From Sclerurus mexicanus (Eukaryota > Chordata > Aves > Passeriformes > Furnariidae): a stretch of DNA of 64,000 nucleotides. Within the stretch, counting starts at the first letter, position 1. Each line of letters opens with the position of its first letter. The notes beneath the pieces were generated by a model. It was not told the origin of the DNA. It saw only the letters and a list, made by a program, of their open reading frames with translations, and did not search any database. The stretch covers positions 42,592 through 106,591 of the forward strand of contig VWZF01000300.1 in the NCBI GenBank assembly GCA_013396755.1, given 5' to 3'. The translations under genes and the position numbers were made by a program. Of the stretch, positions 1-12,960 are shown piece after piece.

Positions 1-1130
1 AGAGCCAAATTAGCAAGCTTTGTAAAACTGAGATACACGTTTAAGATTAGAACATGGAGGGTGGGGGTAACACAGAAGTGGAATCAGAAACTTGAGGTGT
101 TAGTAATAATCTACCATGGCTCTGTAATTGGTGGTCAGAAATACATATCTTCAGAAGACACTTTATTCTGTACTAAAATGCAACTCTAAAACAAAAGTTT
201 CTGGAAATTAAACAGAGAAAGAAGTAGGCATAAATATAGTAAAACAGATGCTTATTTTTTTGATGACTGAATCCCACCCTTATCAGCTGAAAAAAACCCC
301 AAAGGGAGACTTTGACAACAGGAACAGCCAATGAGTGAGAGATTAATCTCATTTTAGTCATGGCTTTTCATCATTTTTGCAAGAATCTGTATGCTCTAAG
401 TTGGTGATCATTGGAGCACTTTGGGCATGAGTAGATCAAATGATGCTAACAAGACAGAGATGAACCAATGAATCAGTGCTATGCATGCAAAAGCCTCCTT
501 TAGCTGGATGCCATAGCTGAGATGATTCCAATAATAAGGCATTTTTTTATTTATTAGAACCAGGTGTCTTCGTTCATATTCTGAGTTTCATTAACTGGTG
601 AAGAAAAGGATTTTTCAGAACAAATATCAAAATGGATGTTATTAGTCAGGAAAGTTTAAACCTGAAAGACATGAATATGCCATCTTTCTTAAATTTTTGA
701 GACATGGAGTAGGAAAAAGAGTAGCCATCAAAGCAGAAATTTTAAGAAAACCAATATGTTTCTAATGTCACTGTGTATGAATAGATTCTTTCATCCATTT
801 TTGGGAGAAAAGAAGTTATATTCATATTAGATCTGATGCCTCTATGGAGACTAAACGATTGCCTGAATTTTATTGTAATCATGGGTTTATCATGAAAAAC
901 CTTTGTGGCAGAATCCTGAATAGTATAGAAAGTCTATTACTTTTTTTGGTCCAGAAAATGGTCCTGATGCTATAATTTTACAAAAAGTGGAGAACTGAGA
1001 ATAGAGGTCATACAATTTGTTTTGGTGTGAGGTTATATTTTCCAATCCTTTGAAGATAGGTCACAATACCTGTTTTAGGCTGATAGGTTTAAGGTCCTCT
1101 GTACACCACTAATAGTTTCTAGAGGTGTTT
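1..1130. other. Presumed intron, nothing recognised
   Basis: This AT-rich, non-repetitive-looking stretch has no open frame with a family resemblance and no RNA gene that I can see. By position it should be intron upstream of the Rab3-type exon at 38053. That assignment is inference, because the preceding exon is not in the window. Confidence 0.45.
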
Positions 1131-1962
1131 ACAGAATCATAGAATGGTTTGGATTGGAAGGGACCTTAAGGATCATCTAGTTTCAACACCCCTTCCATAG
1201 GCAGAGACACCTTCCACTAGACCAGGTTGCTCAAAACACCATCCAACCTGGCCTTTCCACAGGTAATGGGCTATCCACAACTTCTCTGGGCAACCTGTTC
1301 TAGTGCCTCACCATCCCCTTTCCAAAGTATAGAATTTCTTCCTAATATCCCATCTGAACCTATGCTCGTTCAGTTTAAAGCCATTCTCCCATGTCCTATC
1401 ACTTACATGCGTTTGTAAAGAGTTCCTCTGCAGCTCTCTTATAGGCTCCCATTTAGGTACTGGAAAGTGCTATAAGGTCATCCCAAAGTCTTCTCTTCAG
1501 GCTAAACAACCCCAACTGTCAGCCTTTCCTTGCAGGAGATATGCTTGAGACCCCTCATCATTTTCCCTTGTCCAGATATGTTTGAACAGGTCCACCTCCT
1601 TCTTATATTGGGGACCACATCTGGGGCCTGCTGGCCACACTTCTATTGATGCAGCCCAGGACAGGGTTGGCTTTCTGTGCTGTGAGTGCACATTGCCAGA
1701 TTATGCCCAGCTTTCCATCCACCAGCACTCACCAGTCCTTCTCCTCAGGGCTGCTCTCAGTCCTTCACTGACCCAGGTACAGTACTTTGCACTTAGCCTT
1801 GTGGAACTTCATGAAATTGCCATAGGCCCACCTCTAAAGCCCATCCAGGTCCCTCTGGATCTCATCCCATACTCCAGGTATGTCAACTACACCACACAGC
1901 TTGGTGTCATTGTCAAACTTGCTGAGAGTACACTTGATCCCAACATCCATGCCATTATGCTT
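1131..1962 (-). mobile_element. CR1 LINE, 5'-truncated, antisense
   Basis: The left edge reads ACAGAATCATAGAATGG, the reverse complement of the CR1 3' tail, followed by the usual 'ggattggaagggaccttaag' block. Continuing rightward the sequence matches, on the minus strand, the CR1 3' UTR and the C-terminal part of the reverse-transcriptase ORF (around 1590-1690 and 1880-1955). The frame is broken by shifts and stops, so this is a dead copy of about 0.83 kb. The right boundary is approximate, because similarity fades near 1960. CR1 copies are normally truncated at the 5' end, as here, and have no long poly(A). Confidence 0.85.
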
Positions 1963-4900
1963 TGTTTGCAATGAATGCTTCCCATGCAGAAAGAGGCTGT
2001 ACTTCCTTAAATTTCATATTTTATAAGGATTTCTGGGCATGATCTTTCATAAGCAAAAGCTGTCTTTGTTAAGGTCAGTCTTACAGTGCCTTAAAAACAA
2101 CTTGCTGAGGGGATTGTATGATTTCTTAAGTCTCAGAATTTTTGATTGGTCTTTTAAAACTGCTTTTAATAGTTGTCTTCCTTTCCCAACATCTCTACAG
2201 TTGTGTATGTTTTCGTGTTTGGGAAAGGATCACATACCAATGGGACCTGGGCCAGGCAGCAAAAGGACTCCTGGGGCAATAAATTAAATTGAGAAAGAAC
2301 TTTAGAACAGCCTGGCAAAAATTTCTTTGTTTTCTCCTGTTATGTGTGGGAGTGAGCAGGAATCTGTTTCATAACCATAGCTTAGGAAGAAGATGGGTAA
2401 TTAGTTTTCTCAGTGATGAGTTCTGCTCACCAATCCATTTTCTGATTTGTTTATATTTGTCAGAGAACACTGTGTAATGCTTGCTGCCCTTCCTCTTACT
2501 GTTAATTATCTGCACTGTAATTTAATTGTCCTTTGTAGTGTTCTGCATTAGAAATCTTAAATAGTTTTTTTATTCTAAAACCCAGGCATTTCCCTTGAAC
2601 ACAAGCCAAGACTTTGCAGCATATTACTTAATGAGCTGTATGTGATACTAGTAATTTTGGGTTTGTCTTTTTCAGTCTCTAAATAGGCTTTGGCAGAAAT
2701 CTGTACTTTTCCATCTCTTCTAAAAATTATTTCTGGGGCTCTTCAAAGGGGGGAGTCGTAAGTCATTTTTGTGATTTGGCCTCTATGCCAGTAAGCTGCT
2801 CATGTGCATGAAAATAACGTTTGCCTCTACCATCCATGAGTATGTGTTCAGAAGAAACTATGTTCTTTGTCTTTGCACTCCCTCCTGCTGTCAAGAGCTT
2901 CCAGAACTGAAATGACTAGCAAGTGAAAATCTTAATTATCAGTTTTAGATCTCAGTTGTGCATCCTTTAGGAGTGTGATTCCTGCTCACGCAAATTGGTC
3001 TATTGCAAATAAAGAGTTAACTCAGGCAAATAAAGACTGAAAGACAGGTCTATATTACTTATCCTCTAGAGGTCCACATTTATAATCACTCAGCTTCAAA
3101 TTTTACCATCAGTTTATCTCATTCGATTCATGGCGAAATATATTTCTGTCTAGTAACAACTAATGCCTGGTGGCAGCTGCTGTTCTCAAATCACATTTTA
3201 TACCCATGTGCCTGTAACACATGTAGTTAATTATGACAGAGGACCTGGAAATGTTATTATAGTCCAACCACTTAGAGACCCTCACTAATTGCATACTGGG
3301 CTACCTGTGATTGGTTACACTGGCCATTGAGTATGATCTGTGTAGTATTGAGTCTGCATAGAAAAAAATCATGAGAATTAAAATGGAGAAAGGAAGCATC
3401 TACTTTTTACTCTGTGAAGGAGAAGAATGCCTAAGGATCTTGAAAAGCAGGAAAAAATTCATATTGATATGTTTCTGGAGTGTCTAATTTGTGATGGAAT
3501 ATTTAAAATAGTGATATTAGATGAATACATATGTTCCTTTCTCCTTGTAATAAAATGTCATAAAAAATTAATTTATTTTGTGAGGAATATTAATTTTCTT
3601 TGGGTTCCCTACTGAGTTTTTGAGAAAGGGAGGAGAAATAGCATTAGGTGAGGTGTGCACTTACATACTTAAGAAACCTTCTGTTTTTCACAGCAGAATG
3701 TCATCTTCAGGACATTGTTAGTCTTCTTATTTGCACACATCACCTGTTTATGTAGAATAGGGATAGGGTGGGACCTTTTTTTGCAGAAAAACAGGAAAGA
3801 AAGTCAGAATAGCAGCTAGGTAGGATGAAATAAGAGAGAACAAACCATATTTAGAGGTATAATTCCATACTATGGAATTTTTCCCTCTTTTAAAATATTC
3901 TCAAGTATTGAACTGTTTCCTCTCTTGTTACTATTTCTATCATTGTAACCTCATGTTACACCGAATATGGAGAAATTAGCCTTGTAAGTGTTGGGAATCA
4001 GCTTTTGCAATAAGGTGAGTAGTGGTCTCTTTCCCATAACACTGTCAAACAACTGAGACAAAGATTGTTCACAACTTGCTCGGGATTACAGGTCAAAGCT
4101 ATAATTCTGCAGTCTTCCTCTTGCTTTTTTGGGTTGTTTCCAACTACTAAAATTAACCTCTCAGAACATCTGTGAAGAAAATCAGCATATGGCCTTCCTA
4201 TGTGTTTGCTAATGGGCTTATTAAAAGCTATAGCACAAAATTACAGTTTCATGTGATTTTTGCCTTACTTTACACTGGGCTTTTAATTAAAATATTTCAT
4301 AACTTCATGTCTTTGCTGTGTTATTCTCTAATGTTACTTGAAAGTAGAGAATTCAGTGTGCAGGATGTACTTAGCTTGACAAATAAGTTTGATAACTTTC
4401 AATTAAAGTAGCATTTGTCCCTAGACCTTTGCTAAAAAGAAATGCTAGATGATAATCCTGAGAGTAAAACAATGCATTCTGTAGAAGTTAGGTGTACCCA
4501 AACAGTATGTAGGTCTTGTGTTAGTTCTTTGTATAAATAAATATTATTCTAAATCTTAAAATGACAGCTTGATATCAGAGCATATTCAGGGTCTATTTAA
4601 ATGGTGAAGAATTTCTAGCAAAATTCCTAAAGATTTCCCATAGACTAGCAAACGTAACTGAACTGTTTTTGTGCTGAAATAAAAACCAAATTTTAATGTC
4701 TGCCAGGGCAACTAAGAGACCAGAAAACCTAATTCTTTCAGAAAACAGTAATTCTGCATTCATGTGTTTTGTTTTCATGTTTTTCTTTCCCTGCTGCCTT
4801 TCAAGAGTTCACAGTGTGTGATTCAATTTAATTTGGCATGCTCACTCTAAGATAAGCATGATGTTTGTGCCTCATGTTTTTTCTTCTTAAGGGTCAAACT

Positions 4901-7900
4901 CCACAATGGTAGGAATTAACTGGAACTAACAGCATTAATTATTCCCCTTGGATGGATACTAGGAGTAGCTGATTTAGTCTGCTCCATTTTCTGTAATTAC
5001 CTCATTAGGTTCCTCTTCCTATAATTGTTCTGATACTCATCGGATCCCTGTGTTTTCAGTGACTGGATTTTAAATAGGGAACTTTGCACAGATAAAAGGT
5101 CACAGCTGTTCATTTTGTCTCAGTTTTTAAGCACAGCTTTCTTTAGTTTTCTATAAAGCTTCTCTGTCACTGGGATGTGGGATGATGATTTGTGTTAACT
5201 GTGAATGACACAGGTACATTTTTTGCTTCACTGTCATCAAGAAGGCAGCAACCGGAACAAACCTGGTGTGCAGGTGCTTCAGTAGAACTGGTGCCTCAGG
5301 ACATCTTTATGGCACTCTTGAGTTTGGGACAGCAAGGTGAAGAGATTAGTGCAAAGCTGCTGACAGCTGGGAAATAGTTATTTTTATCACCTGAAATAAA
5401 GAAATATCCCTTCTATGTGGGCTAGATAAGAGACACATACTGAAGTCCCTATGGCATCACAGATCCCTTACAAATTTCCAGAATAATCAGTGTGACACTT
5501 ACTCTGTCAAAGGAGTTAAAGCTTATTCTGTCAGAGGAATATTGCATATTCCTTGAAAAAAAAAAAAGATGGTATTAGTGACATTCGTGCCCAAGCAAAT
5601 TAATCTGGACAAGTAGATTCATTATTCATTCATTATCCACACAGAGCTGTAAATGGTTTGGAGTTAGTACCTAATTATTGTTAAATCTGTCCAACCTTGC
5701 TCTTTCTAAACCTCTTCAAGGCATTTTAGTTGCAACTTTATTATAGAAAATTTCTCATGGTGTTCTGGAATTCTTTCATCAGTTGTCCAAGTGTGAGGCA
5801 GATTAGGACTGCTTTTTTGATTTTATGCCACACACATCTAATATGACCAGCTGAGGTAAGTCTGTGTTATTTTTGGCTTTGTGGAGCTATCCTGACCTAC
5901 ATGAGAACAGGATCTAGTTCAATACCAATAAAAAACTACTTGAAAATTATGTTCCCCATTCTGCCTTTAATCAACATTAAAACTGATTCTTTCTTTTCCT
6001 GGAAAAATGTGTCTTAGTTGATCATGAAGCAGTTTCAGATTTACATGGAGTTTCTAAAGGGCTGATTTATGCTAGACTAGACTGAAGATAAAGCCATACA
6101 ATTTCAATTAAATAATGAGTTGCTCATCAGTTCCGATTATGTTAACAAAATAAGGAAAAGGTAAATTTTTCTTATTAGTAGCCTAATGAAAGGGTTCACT
6201 TCTTGTATATTGGAGGTTTAGCACTTGTTTCTGCTTTCACTGATCAGGCTCGTGTGACTGACAAACCTTGCAGAGTCAGATTCTGTGCTGGCAACCTTGA
6301 AACCGCAAAGACGGCAGTCCTAAACAGGATTTCTGATTATTTTCTGATTATTGTGGTGATCAGGTATATGTAACCATGGACAACAAGTTGTTTTGCAGTC
6401 ACTAGTAAGAGTAGGATAATACTGAAAGGAAAGTGTCTTGGCCTTAGCTGATATTGCTCATAGGGTCTGCTTCATTGAAATGTACTCCTATTAGACTGCT
6501 TTAGGCAAACCTAAGCTATTTCTCTCAGTCATTTGCTAGAACCTGAGAGACTTATTCAAAGCTGTATATTTTATTAACATGCTTGCTAAATGTGTAGTGA
6601 AACATTTGAACTTCTGTTTTGGCCATAGCCACTGGGGTGAAACTCTTTTGACCAATGAAAGGCGTAGCCATGTAATAATGAAAGGCAACCACTCCTAGTA
6701 ATAGCAAATTCCTAAGGATTAATGTAGATTTTTTTTCCCCCTTTGTTTCTTCCTTGACTTGTTTCTCCAAGGTTTCATTGTATCATAAAAGCATGGAAAT
6801 CTTTATATAGAAAACATATGACTGTGTTTTTAAATCAGAAGAATAAAGTGCTTCTCCAGTTTGTCTTTGAACTATAGCTGGTCTCAACAGAACATCATTT
6901 AAGCTTTGAGAATCAAGACAGCTCTTCCTATTCTGTTTCTTTTCTGCTTAGAAATACTCTTAACTTCTGAAATCCTGCAAAACATTGGCTTTTTGCATCA
7001 AAACCTGAATGCATACAGATATATTAGTTGTAGAGTAAATGACAGGGTTTCAGGACAAAACATTCTGCTGAAGAGGATTTTCTGAGGAAGGTTTCTGTGG
7101 TTCTGCTTAGTAATTTTGTGTATAATCAAGAAGTGATAGAATCCAAAGCAGGCAGTAGGTAGCTGGGACCATCTGAGATACATTCTTTACATTAAACAGC
7201 ACAAGAAATTTCCTTTTTTTTTTTTTTTTTCGGGAGGTAGCAATCTTTAAGTTCTTAAAAAATCTCTAATGAGCCTGCCAATTCTTCAGAGAATATCCTT
7301 CCTTCCTTACTTCAAAGAAATACTCAAGTATTAGGCTTCCTAGTTAAGGAGGATGTGGGAAGATAGATGTAATTCATTGAGGCAGCTTTAACTTCTAATT
7401 AGAAGGCAGCCTGGCCAGTACAGTCAAGTTGAAGAGAATCCAAGAAAAATTAATATGGAAGTTAGAGTAAAAGTCAAATAATTTACAAGCTAAAGAAGAG
7501 GAGAGCTGGATGTATTTGTGTCAGACTCATATGGAGCACACACTGTGAAGAGAGCAAAATCAAGGGATAGTGTTGCTGAGTATGGTGCTTGGTGAGCCTT
7601 GTCTAGTATGGATTGCATTTCACTGGTAAGGAAAGTCCTTGGGGATTCAAATAGAACTGGATTTCTTAGCAATCTTCAATTTATTATGTCTTTTAACAGC
7701 TAAAAATATTTTGATCCCTTGGTTAACTCAAATTACTCTACATAAAGTGCATGTATACACATACATGTTGTGTGGCCTTTAATAATAACCATAGTATATT
7801 CACCATTTGTGTTGCTGGCAAATTTACAAAGGAATTCTGTAGCATTGGGTAATCTATTAGCAGGAGCACAATTGCTCTCATTAACCTGCAGCCATTGTAT

Positions 7901-7970
7901 TGTGTTAGTTCCCTCGCCTTCCCAACTTCTCCCAATATACAAGAATGATAACAACACACTGGAGCAAGTT
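1963..7970. other. Presumed intron, nothing coding recognised
   Basis: About 6 kb of AT-rich sequence without a recognisable gene or well-preserved transposon. Homopolymers include A12 at 5556-5567 and T17 at 7214-7230. The open frames of 60-80 codons here show no domain resemblance and occur at the density expected by chance. Confidence 0.45.
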
Positions 7971-8528
7971 CACAGAATCACAGAATATGCTGAGTTGGAA
8001 TGGACCCTTGAGGATCATTCAGTTCAACCCTTAGACCTGCACAGGACCATCCCCAAGAGTCACACCATGTGCCTGAGATTGTCATCCAAATGCTTCTTGA
8101 ACTCTGTCAGGCTTGGTGCTGTGACCGCTTCCCTGGGGAGCCTGTTCCAGTGCCTAACCACCTTCTGGGGGAAGAACCTTTTCCTAATATCCAACCTAAA
8201 CCTCCCCTGACACAACTTCAGGCCATTCGCTTGGGTCCTGCCACTGATCACCACAGAGATCAGTGACTGCCCCTCCTCTTCCCCTCACAAGGAAGTTGTA
8301 ACTGCAATGAGATCTCCCCTCAGTCCCCTCTTCTCCAGGCTGAACAGACCAAGTGCCCTCAGCTGCTCCTCATGTGGCTTCCGCTCAAGGCCCTTCACCA
8401 TCTTCATTGCCCTCCTTTGAACACTCTTTGTTTAATATCTTATATTGTGATGCCCAAAACTGCATACAATATTCAAGTTGAGCCCACACCAGTGCAAAGC
8501 AGAGTGGAACAATAACCTCCCTCAGCAG
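7971..8528 (-). mobile_element. CR1 LINE, antisense, part of a mosaic
   Basis: Begins with CACAGAATCACAGAAT (reverse complement of the CR1 3' tail). The minus strand then encodes recognisable pieces of the CR1 reverse-transcriptase C-terminus: a block around 8060-8254 (motifs such as RFRLDIRKRFF, HWNRLPREAV) and another around 8385-8520 (LEYCMQFWASQYK). The pieces lie in different frames, so the ORF is broken. This is the leftmost and best preserved member of a CR1 mosaic that runs on to about 8975. Confidence 0.88.
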
Positions 8529-8650
8529 AGGGTCACCAAATTGCCCAGTGAGCTGGAGTTCCTGCATTGTGAGGAGAGACTGAATACCCTGAGTTTGCTC
8601 AGCCTGGAGCACGGTAGGTTTCAGAGGGATCTTCCCATTCCTATAAGGAG
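8529..8650 (+). mobile_element. CR1 LINE fragment, sense
   Basis: The plus strand reads like the CR1 reverse-transcriptase C-terminal region (EERLNTLSLLSLEHG in frame near 8568-8612), the opposite orientation to the adjacent block at 7971-8528. With 8745-8975 it probably forms one older plus-strand CR1, split by the antisense fragment between them. Boundaries are approximate. Confidence 0.65.
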
Positions 8651-8663
8651 GTATCAGGTGGTA

Positions 8664-8744
8664 TATCATAGTATTGCTAAGGTTGGAAAAGACATTTAAG
8701 ATCATCAAGTCCAACCATCAACCTTACAGTTCCACCATGAGAAA
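8664..8744 (-). mobile_element. CR1 LINE 3'-end fragment, antisense
   Basis: Contains 'ggttggaaaagacatttaag' and 'atcatcaagtccaacc', the reverse complement of a CR1 3' terminus. It is only about 80 bp long and sits between two plus-strand CR1 pieces. The simplest reading is a later, heavily truncated insertion into an older CR1. Confidence 0.65.
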
Positions 8745-8975
8745 ATATATCTTTCCATGTAAGGAAAGGTTTTTCCACAATGGCATCAACAAAGCAGTGA
8801 AAAAGGTTGCTCTGAGAGCTTGTGCCATCTTATTTTTGTAGGTTTTCAATATCCATTTGAATAAAACTTAAAGCCACCTGGTCTGAACTGAAGACATGAA
8901 CCTGCATGGAGCTGAGTGCTGGATTAGATGATCTCCCAAGGACCCTTCCAATCTAAAATCATCTTCGACCTTACA
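8745..8975 (+). mobile_element. CR1 LINE 3' part, sense
   Basis: Matches the plus-strand CR1 3' end: a region corresponding to the CR1 ORF C-terminus, then 'ctggattagatgatctccca' and 'aggacccttccaatct', the conserved 3' UTR block. The terminal ATTCTATG-type repeat is decayed. This is the likely continuation of the piece at 8529-8650. Confidence 0.75.
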
Positions 8976-11620
8976 ATTAACTATGGAAGTGAACTGAACA
9001 ATTAATCAGTCTGCAGCTCTGATTACTGCAGTGGAATTTAAATTCTTATGATGCTTAGAATTTTGTAATAAATTTGTGTAAAACTGGACAGGCAGTTATA
9101 CTATAGTATGTCCTTTATGCTTGACTATATAAGACTTTAGTGATCTAATTCTGTGACCTGAGGAAGAAAGTAGTTATGTATGACCATGCTCCCAGCTAAC
9201 ATCAATATCCCAAAAGTACCCTTGTCTGGATATGGTTATGCTATATGGGGAGTTTTCTTCTAGATATAGTATGCCATCAGATGAGCCCCTTTGTTTCTTA
9301 TGTGCTGTGTCATGTAAAGCAGCTGTGCCATGGTATTTCCCTGCTCTGCAAATCAGACAAAATTGTTATGTGAAGAGGGACAAGCACTATTTCTTTTAGT
9401 GTCTGATGGGTCCAATTAAGTTTACAATGATGTGATACACAAGGAGAGATGAAATTATGCTCTCTGTGATATATATCTATCTCTCTCTATATATATCTCT
9501 ATATATATCTATCTGCATATCCTTCTGATATCTGTGGAATTGACATGCTGGAAATGATCCTTTTGAATCCTTTTGGGGTGTTATAAGTGAGAAATACTGC
9601 ACCTTTAACTGACTGTTACAGTAAATTAAAATTAATATTATTACATTGCAGTAAAATACTAGTTTTTTCCATAGATTAAACAAAATCAACAAAATAAAGT
9701 CAATAAAATAAAATCAGTATTATCAGTGTAAGCTCCATCATTTGATTTACACTATAGTAAAACATTAGTACCATTTCCATTTTCTGGCTTCCATGAGTTA
9801 AGTGCATATTACAATGGAAGAAACAGCTCTTTATTTGCAAATGTTATGTGGGCAGGGAGTAGTAAGAGCAGTTATGTGCCTCATCATATAAAAGACAAAA
9901 GTGTGTTCAGCAAAGTGTGGATGGGGAATGTGTTGTGAATTTAGCAAGTGCAGCAGATTAAGAACTCAAATTTTGCCATAACAGTACAGAATTAGATGGA
10001 ACTACTGTTCCAATTATTAAATTCCAGCTATTGTTGGAACTGTGACTCATTAACATTGCAGGAATATTTCTGCATACATACCAATATCTGAGGTTCGTAA
10101 GTGGTAGATTATAGGTTTGTTGCCAAGCTGTGTGTCCCATATGGATAATACAGCATTCAGGGATTCAGTCTACTTAGTTGCAGGTTGTCCTGAGAAAGTC
10201 TCTGCTGTGTGCTGCAGTACTGCAGAACTTGAATCCACTAACAGTTCTTGTCTCACTCCTTTTCTGTATGAGATGAAAGGAGGACTAAGGAAGCATATGC
10301 AGTGTTTGAAAGGGTTGGAGTAACAACCTCTGAGTGGAGAGCATGTATCAGTCTGCCAGCAGATAGAAGGATGGAAAGCAGCTTGTACTAGTAAAACAGA
10401 TAAAGTGGAAAGAGTTTTGGGAGACAAATTTTATTGCCCAAATTGGCAAGATTCATAGGTATGTTCCTATATGATATATGTTATACAGAGGCACCCAGAA
10501 CCTTTTGGCAACCAACTCTATCTTATTTATTTGAAAATTTTTCTAAGTCCTGTCTCAGATTGCAATGTCACTCATGACGACCCACTTGGTTTTCATTATA
10601 TTGGTAAAATCTACCTAATGTAAGCAATATCAGAATAAAATGCTAGAAAGACTGTTGGCTTAGACACAAGGATCTGTCATATAAGGCTCAACAGGTGACT
10701 TTTCAGAAGGCCTGGTTCTTTGTTCAGCTTTGTCACTTGCTTTTGAGAAGCAACTCTCTTCCTGCTTGTTTGTCCTGTGTGTAAGGAGACTTTCTTTAGC
10801 AATGATCTTCCAACTCTGATGCAGTGGGTAGGTCTTTCAATGAAACCTTTTGAATTGACTTCTCCTTATGTAGTAGAGAAGGTCTCTTTCCAGAAAGACA
10901 TTTTTTGTTGTAGTATTTTAAAAAATCATATTTGGATTTGGGATTGAATATTTCCTGGGAGAATCTAAGTGGAGGAGAGCAACAATTCATTCTCTAGTCA
11001 AAGCGAAATACGGATGATATTTTATAATTCTGTTGGTGCTCTTCTGTAGAAGACATAGAAAAAATTCAGCAGGGTGACATATTGATTCATTTCATCAAAA
11101 TTTGAAGGACGAATGTTTTTCCTTTCACCTGGTTTCTGTCTGTAGGTGTCTTTCTGAATTTAATATTTCTGTAATGTGAGACAGAATGCTTTCTAACATG
11201 TTTGGCATACACCTGCATATTTAATCATGTACTTTATATTGCACATAGTACAGGCAGTGCCAGTTCCACAGAGTCTATGGCACTAACAATGCAGACAAGT
11301 GATATCTTTCAAACAGTATACTTTTTATATGGTTTTTGATCTAGAAATATATTCTGCACAAGCCCAGTTCTTGAATAAGTGAAATACATTCTGAATACTT
11401 AGTGAAATTGATGTTCTTAATTCACTATGAGAGGAAACATGCTGTAGGCTACATTCCAGCTCATTGCTTGACTGATGCTGTCTGCTTTTCAAACAACTCA
11501 GATATATTCTTAGTGACCTCCACTTTCTGTTCTATAAATATCATTCCATGAGGCATGACTGCTGAAAAAAACAACTCAAAAATTTATTTGAATTCTGTTA
11601 ATGTGGTCCTGGCCCCTCTC
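8976..11620. other. Presumed intron with AT/TATC-rich tract
   Basis: No gene is recognised. A short mixed TA/TATC/TCTC simple repeat lies at about 9468-9514. The rest is ordinary AT-rich intron-like sequence. Confidence 0.45.
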
Positions 11621-11669
11621 ATCACAGAATCATAGAATCATTCAGGTTGGAAAAGACCCTTAAGATCAT

Positions 11670-12210
11670 TGAGTACAACCACTAACCCAGCACTGCCTAG
11701 TCCACCACTAAACCATGTCCCCAAGGGTCACATCTATGTGTCTTTTAAATATCCTCGGGAATGATGATTCAACCAGTTCCCTGAGCAGCCTGTTCTGATG
11801 CTAGACAACCATGAAGAACTTTTTCCTAATATCCAATCTAAACCTCCCCAGTGCAACTTGAGGCCATTTACTCTCATTCTGTCACTTGTTACTTGAGAGA
11901 AGTAACCTGGCTGCAATCTCCTTTCAGGCAATTATAGGAAATTATAGCTTTCTTTTCTTCAGACAAAACACCCCTAGTTTTCTCAGCTGCTCCTCATAGG
12001 ACTTGTTCTCCAAGCCCTTCATCATCTCTGTTGCTCTTTGCTGGACTCACTCCAGCACCTCAATGTCCTTGTAGTGAGGTGCCCAGAACTGCACACAGGA
12101 TTCAAGGTGTGGTCTCACTAGTGCCAATACAGGGGGACAATCATTTCCCTGGCCCTGCTGGCCACACTATGGCTGGTCCAAATCAGAATGCCACTGGCCT
12201 TCTTGGCCAC
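11670..12210. repeat. Direct duplication, copy 1 of 2 (541 bp)
   Basis: Matches 12212-12752 base for base at an offset of 542, apart from one difference seen (g at 11690, c at 12232). The copy ends exactly at the N. The two copies give identical antisense translations. This is best explained as overlapping contig ends left unmerged. Confidence 0.93.
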
Positions 12211-12211
12211 N
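12211..12211. other. Assembly gap (single N) between duplicated copies
   Basis: One undetermined base sits exactly at the junction of the two 541-bp copies, as expected where two overlapping contigs were abutted instead of merged. Confidence 0.9.
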
Positions 12212-12752
12212 TGAGTACAACCACTAACCCACCACTGCCTAGTCCACCACTAAACCATGTCCCCAAGGGTCACATCTATGTGTCTTTTAAATATCCTCGG
12301 GAATGATGATTCAACCAGTTCCCTGAGCAGCCTGTTCTGATGCTAGACAACCATGAAGAACTTTTTCCTAATATCCAATCTAAACCTCCCCAGTGCAACT
12401 TGAGGCCATTTACTCTCATTCTGTCACTTGTTACTTGAGAGAAGTAACCTGGCTGCAATCTCCTTTCAGGCAATTATAGGAAATTATAGCTTTCTTTTCT
12501 TCAGACAAAACACCCCTAGTTTTCTCAGCTGCTCCTCATAGGACTTGTTCTCCAAGCCCTTCATCATCTCTGTTGCTCTTTGCTGGACTCACTCCAGCAC
12601 CTCAATGTCCTTGTAGTGAGGTGCCCAGAACTGCACACAGGATTCAAGGTGTGGTCTCACTAGTGCCAATACAGGGGGACAATCATTTCCCTGGCCCTGC
12701 TGGCCACACTATGGCTGGTCCAAATCAGAATGCCACTGGCCTTCTTGGCCAC
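12212..12752. repeat. Direct duplication, copy 2 of 2 (541 bp)
   Basis: Second copy of 11670-12210. Unlike copy 1 it continues rightward (12753-12960) into further CR1 sequence, so it is the copy joined to the true right flank, while copy 1 is joined to the true left flank. Confidence 0.93.
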
Positions 12753-12960
12753 CTGGGCACACACTATATCATGTTCAGCCACTGTTGACCAGCATCCCCA
12801 GGTTCTTTTCCACTGGGCAGCTTTCCAGCCACTCTGTCCTCAGCCTGTAGCACTGCCTGGGGTTGTTGTGACCCCAGGGCAGGGCCTTGTTGAACTCAGT
12901 CTTGTTGAACCTCATACCATTGGCCTCAGCGCATTGATCCAGCCTGTCCAGATCAATGCT

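Larger units (their letters stand above)
11621..12960 (-). mobile_element. CR1 LINE, antisense, apparently duplicated in assembly
   Basis: The left edge reads ATCACAGAATCATAGAATCATTC, a CR1 3' tail in reverse. On the minus strand the right end encodes CR1 reverse-transcriptase sequence (LDQCAEANGMRFNK and HNNPRQCYRL near 12830-12960). The middle is present twice, at 11670-12210 and 12212-12752, around a single N at 12211. If that duplication is an assembly error, the real element is about 0.8 kb, and its structure is the usual 5'-truncated CR1. Confidence 0.88.

Noticed and set aside
7770..8210. Plus-strand open frame of 146 codons, the longest in the window
   Set aside because: Its second half is the antisense of CR1 reverse-transcriptase sequence, the first half has no family resemblance, and there is no sign of splice sites or conservation.
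11734..12473. Two identical 65-codon minus-strand frames, which could look like a tandem gene pair
   Set aside because: Both are pieces of CR1 coding sequence, and the second is the assembly duplicate of the first.
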